DNA of 17,269 nucleotides from UBA7805 sp036146215 (lineage in GTDB: Bacteria; Planctomycetota; Planctomycetia; Pirellulales; UBA7805): assembly GCA_036146215.1 (NCBI GenBank), contig JAYYJN010000096.1, positions 1 to 17,269 of the forward strand. Direction: 5' to 3'. Position numbers and translations under genes: made by a program. The notes below the pieces were generated by a model. It had not been told where the DNA came from and made no database searches. It worked only from the letters and a program-made list of their open reading frames with translations. Positions within the stretch are counted from its first letter, which is position 1; every line of letters begins with the position of its first letter. Below are positions 14,086 to 17,269 of the stretch, piece after piece.

Positions 14086-17000
14086 ATGCACGTTTTTTTC
14101 AGCCGATGGCGACAGGGATTATTGCTTGGTGGCATTTTCGGAATCGTCTTCTGCTCGATTACGTTTGTCAGTTGCTGCGTTTTATGCGTTGCCAGTTTAA
14201 ACGGTGCAGAGTCTGAACAGGCATGCTCAGCGGAAACGGACAACGGGAATCGTCTGACTTACCTGGATGATTTCAGTAACCCGTACTATCCGAATTTAAA
14301 TTTCCCAAAACTTGTCACTCCTCAGTGGGTGGGTGAAGAGGGTATCGAGGCGGTCATCACGCTCGGTATCGACGACATGCGGGAAGTGGATCGGTACGAG
14401 GCGTACCTGAGGCCGATACTCGACAGGTTGCGTGAAATTTATGGCTATGCTCCGGTGAGCATCGTTACCAACACGATCGATCCCGAGCATCCCCATCTGC
14501 AGAAGTGGTTGGCTGAGGGTGTGACGATTGAAACGCACACGCTTGATCATCCCTGTCCCTGCCTTCGCGACGGTGACTTTGAGAAGGCGAAGCAGACCTA
14601 TGATAGCTGTGTTGATGAAATTTCAAAAATTCCTGGTAACCACCCCGTTGCCTTCCGCTTTCCGTGCTGCGATTCGCTGAACACACCCAGTCCTCGGGCA
14701 TTCGCCGAAATCATTTGCGATGTAACCCCTGAAGGCAACTTCATGCAGGCCAGTAGTTCGATCTGTGCGCCGATGACCGGCGATGATCCCGACTTGCCAC
14801 GCAACATGGTGGAAAATTCGGATGGTTCTTCGAGATTTTCTCGCTACTTCCCTTTCGAATTATTTGTGAACAAGGTGGAAAACTATCCCTATCCTTTCCC
14901 CGTGGCAAAACTCTGCTGGGAGTTCCCGCTCGCTGTCCCGAGTGATTGGCAGGCCCAGAAACTGCAAAAACCAAACAATCCCAAAACGGTAGAAGATTTG
15001 AAAGTTGCGGTGGATGCGACGGTCGTCAAGCGTGGAATGGCCAACATCGTGTTCCATCCGCACGGCTGGATCCGGTCGGACCAAATGGTCGATGTCATTG
15101 ATCACGCCGTTGATCGCTGGGGAAATAAAGTTCGCATTCTTAACTTTCGTGAATGTGTGGACCGACTCACCAAGCATTTGCTCGCAGGTCAACCGCTGCG
15201 TGCTACCGATGGCTCGGATAACGGCGTTCGTCTGCTGGATCTAAATGATGATGGCTACTTAGATGTGGTCATTGGAAATGGCCAACTTCAACAGACCCGA
15301 ATCTGGGACCCGGATCAGATGGCGTGGGAAGAAACATCTTTTCCGGTGCGGATTGTCGGTGTCTCCACGGAAAGGCAGAAAAAGGACGGGATCCTGCAGG
15401 GCACCGGCTCGAAGGATGCGGGTGTTCGCTTCGGAGTGCTTTCATCGGGGGGGGCTGCCAGTTTTCTCGTGCGTAACGAACGACAGGCCGGGGTATGGCA
15501 TTTTGAGCAAGACGGTTGGAAACACGATGCGACAATGCTCGCAGGCCTGGAACTCGATGGCAAACCGGTCATGACCTCCCAAAAGGGAGTTGATCAGGGG
15601 GTTCGACTGCGGGATGTGGATGCCGATGGGATTTGTGAAGTGATTGTCAGTAACCCGCATCAAAACGCCATCTTTCGGTGGCATCCGCAGGCACATCAGT
15701 GGAAGAAACTACCCTTTGCGTTGCCTGAAAATGCGCTATTGGTGGATGCCGATGGACGCGATGCGGGTTTACGCTTTGTCGACGTCAATGAAGATGGTCG
15801 TGTGGATGTAATGTATTCGGATGATTACGGGTTCGGACTTTTTTTGTTCAAATCGCTGAGTACGGGTTGGAGTGACCGGGTTCTCGCCGCTGACCGCTCG
15901 GCCGAAAAAACGATCCCACAGATTACACGGGCAGGACATAACAACGGCGCATGGTTTGCGGAGCGTCATCTTTGGGTTCAGAATGAGGACACCACTAAAC
16001 TCCCCGGGGGTGTTGATCGACGCAGCTTTGCAGAACTTCTCGGGGATCGTCCGGCATCTCCAAAATCCCCAGCAGCGTCGCTTCGAAATATCGAAGCGCC
16101 CGAAGGATTTACGGTGGAGTTGGTTGCTGCTGAACCGCTCGTACGTGATCCGGTCGCGTTCGATTGGGGCGCTGATGGCGCCCTGTATGTCATCGAGATG
16201 ATCGATTACCCGGAGGGACTCGATGGCAAAGGTCAACCCGGGGGTCGTCTCAGCGTCCTACGCGATCTTGATCGGGATGGCGTCTACGATCGGGCAACGG
16301 TGATGATAGATGGCCTGAACTTTCCGACCGGCGTGATGGCGTGGCGTGATGGCGTTTTGATTACCGCTGCCCCGGACATTCTTTTTGTAAAAGATGTAGA
16401 TGGAGATGACGTCGCAGACAAAAGGGAGATGCTGTTTACCGGTTTTGGTCTCGGGAATCAGCAGCACCGTGTCAATGGACTCGTGTATGGACTGGATCAT
16501 TGGCTTTACCTGGCAAATGGCAGCAGCGGCGGCAAGGTTTCCACCGGCGCTGAGCCAATCGATGTGCGGGGCCGCGATATCCGAATAGCACCTGATGATC
16601 GGCGCGTGGAAACCGTGACAGGCCAGACCCAGTATGGCCGCGATCGTGATGATTGGGGAAATTGGTTTGGTAACAATAACCCGAATCCGATCTTTCATTT
16701 TGTGCTTTCCGAGCATTACCAGAACCGTAATCCGGTTCGGGGTAACACGGCGTCGATGCGCGATATCCTTGCAGGATCCCGCCGTGTTTTTCCGCTGGCA
16801 AGGATCATCAGTCACTGCAATCGAAATATTCGGCCGCTTGGAGCCCCCGCGGTTTTTACCTCAGCTGGTAGCACCATCGTGTATCGCGATACGCTATTTG
16901 GAGAAGACTATCGCAACACGACGTTTACCAGTGAACCGGCGTATAATCTTGTGCATCGTCGTCGCTTGATCCCGGAAGGCACGACATTTCGCAGCGAGCG

Positions 17001-17269
17001 TTTTGCGGAGGATAAGCAGTCTGAATTTCTCCGCTCGAGCGATCCCTGGTTCCGACCGACCCGGGTGCGGGTTGGACCGGATGGCGCGCTCTATGTTGCG
17101 GATATGTATCGTCGTGTGATCGAGCATCCGAAGTGGCTCGATCCCGAAGTGATTCAACAGACCGATGTCCGTGATGGAAATGATCGTGGAAGAATCTATC
17201 GGGTCCGACCGGTTGGTTCGTCGCTGCGACCCTCGCTCGCATACGATCAATTAAAGGGCAGTGAATTGG
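14086..17269 (+). CDS. Polysaccharide deacetylase / FG-GAP / PVC-type dehydrogenase fusion protein, 3' end missing
   Basis: The frame is open to the window end; 1061 residues are visible. A membrane/signal segment (about 9-38) is followed by a NodB-like deacetylase domain, about 75-365. This has ITLGIDD (Asp 96-97), THTLDH (His 151, His 155), FRFPCC (Arg 191) and IVFHPHGW (His 324). Three FG-GAP/VCBS-like repeats follow, with calcium-loop motifs DLNDDGYLD, DVDADGICE and DVNEDGRVD (starting near 385, 510, 566). From about 663 comes the PVC dehydrogenase N-terminal beta-propeller (GFTVELVAAEPLVRDPVAF; VGPDGALYVADMYRRVIEHP). Family members usually continue with HEAT-like repeats and a CxxCH heme domain, expected beyond the edge. 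In-frame ATGs at 14032 and 14074 are possible; 14032 lies inside the inverted repeat, so 14086 is preferred. Probable role: extracytoplasmic carbohydrate modification linked to oxidation. Confidence 0.88.
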   Translation, partial: MHVFFSRWRQGLLLGGIFGIVFCSITFVSCCVLCVASLNGAESEQACSAETDNGNRLTYLDDFSNPYYPNLNFPKLVTPQWVGEEGIEAVITLGIDDMREVDRYEAYLRPILDRLREIYGYAPVSIVTNTIDPEHPHLQKWLAEGVTIETHTLDHPCPCLRDGDFEKAKQTYDSCVDEISKIPGNHPVAFRFPCCDSLNTPSPRAFAEIICDVTPEGNFMQASSSICAPMTGDDPDLPRNMVENSDGSSRFSRYFPFELFVNKVENYPYPFPVAKLCWEFPLAVPSDWQAQKLQKPNNPKTVEDLKVAVDATVVKRGMANIVFHPHGWIRSDQMVDVIDHAVDRWGNKVRILNFRECVDRLTKHLLAGQPLRATDGSDNGVRLLDLNDDGYLDVVIGNGQLQQTRIWDPDQMAWEETSFPVRIVGVSTERQKKDGILQGTGSKDAGVRFGVLSSGGAASFLVRNERQAGVWHFEQDGWKHDATMLAGLELDGKPVMTSQKGVDQGVRLRDVDADGICEVIVSNPHQNAIFRWHPQAHQWKKLPFALPENALLVDADGRDAGLRFVDVNEDGRVDVMYSDDYGFGLFLFKSLSTGWSDRVLAADRSAEKTIPQITRAGHNNGAWFAERHLWVQNEDTTKLPGGVDRRSFAELLGDRPASPKSPAASLRNIEAPEGFTVELVAAEPLVRDPVAFDWGADGALYVIEMIDYPEGLDGKGQPGGRLSVLRDLDRDGVYDRATVMIDGLNFPTGVMAWRDGVLITAAPDILFVKDVDGDDVADKREMLFTGFGLGNQQHRVNGLVYGLDHWLYLANGSSGGKVSTGAEPIDVRGRDIRIAPDDRRVETVTGQTQYGRDRDDWGNWFGNNNPNPIFHFVLSEHYQNRNPVRGNTASMRDILAGSRRVFPLARIISHCNRNIRPLGAPAVFTSAGSTIVYRDTLFGEDYRNTTFTSEPAYNLVHRRRLIPEGTTFRSERFAEDKQSEFLRSSDPWFRPTRVRVGPDGALYVADMYRRVIEHPKWLDPEVIQQTDVRDGNDRGRIYRVRPVGSSLRPSLAYDQLKGSEL

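Noticed and set aside
16258..16815. 185-codon open frame on the minus strand opposite the fusion gene.
   Set aside because: The plus-strand frame is a clear PVC dehydrogenase propeller through the same bases, so the antisense frame is a by-product of codon use.
1..17269. Search for CRISPR arrays, insertion sequences, integrases, toxin-antitoxin or phage genes.
   Set aside because: No regularly spaced repeats, transposase or integrase motifs, or terminal inverted repeats with target duplications were seen.

Overview
The window looks like chromosomal DNA of a planctomycete (Planctomycetota, probably a Pirellulales-like member). The main evidence is three lineage-typical proteins: a PSCyt1/DUF1549/DUF1553 cytochrome-type protein, its DUF1501 partner with a twin-arginine signal, and a large protein with a PVC-type dehydrogenase (Piru_Ver N-terminal) domain. 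Base composition is moderate, roughly half G+C by eye. Shine-Dalgarno sites are mostly weak, which also fits this phylum.

Layout. 1-516 is the 3' end of a gene for a CBM9/DOMON-like protein, facing lipA (minus). lipA is divergent from smpB (plus), which is followed by a secreted S10 serine carboxypeptidase. A short minus-strand ABM-fold monooxygenase-like gene follows. A gene-free stretch of about 450 bp then leads to a secreted protein of unknown family. The ribosomal operon rplM-rpsI lies on the minus strand with a structured-looking leader. Divergent from it is the three-gene proton-translocating transhydrogenase operon pntAA-pntAB-pntB. The right third holds a minus-strand two-gene operon (PSCyt1/DUF1549/DUF1553, then DUF1501, 4 nt apart). 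Divergent from it is a very large plus-strand gene that runs off the window. It joins a NodB-type polysaccharide deacetylase domain, three FG-GAP/VCBS-like calcium-binding repeats and a PVC dehydrogenase beta-propeller.

How the genes work together. The left two thirds mix housekeeping functions (lipoylation, trans-translation, ribosome, NADPH supply) with secreted accessory proteins. The right third looks like an extracytoplasmic redox/carbohydrate module: two c-type heme motifs and a Tat-exported DUF1501 enzyme on one strand, and a deacetylase-propeller fusion on the other. They share a divergent control region of about 160 bp that contains a nested inverted repeat. That these three genes form one system is inference. 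I see no tRNA, rRNA, CRISPR array, insertion sequence, integrase or phage gene.
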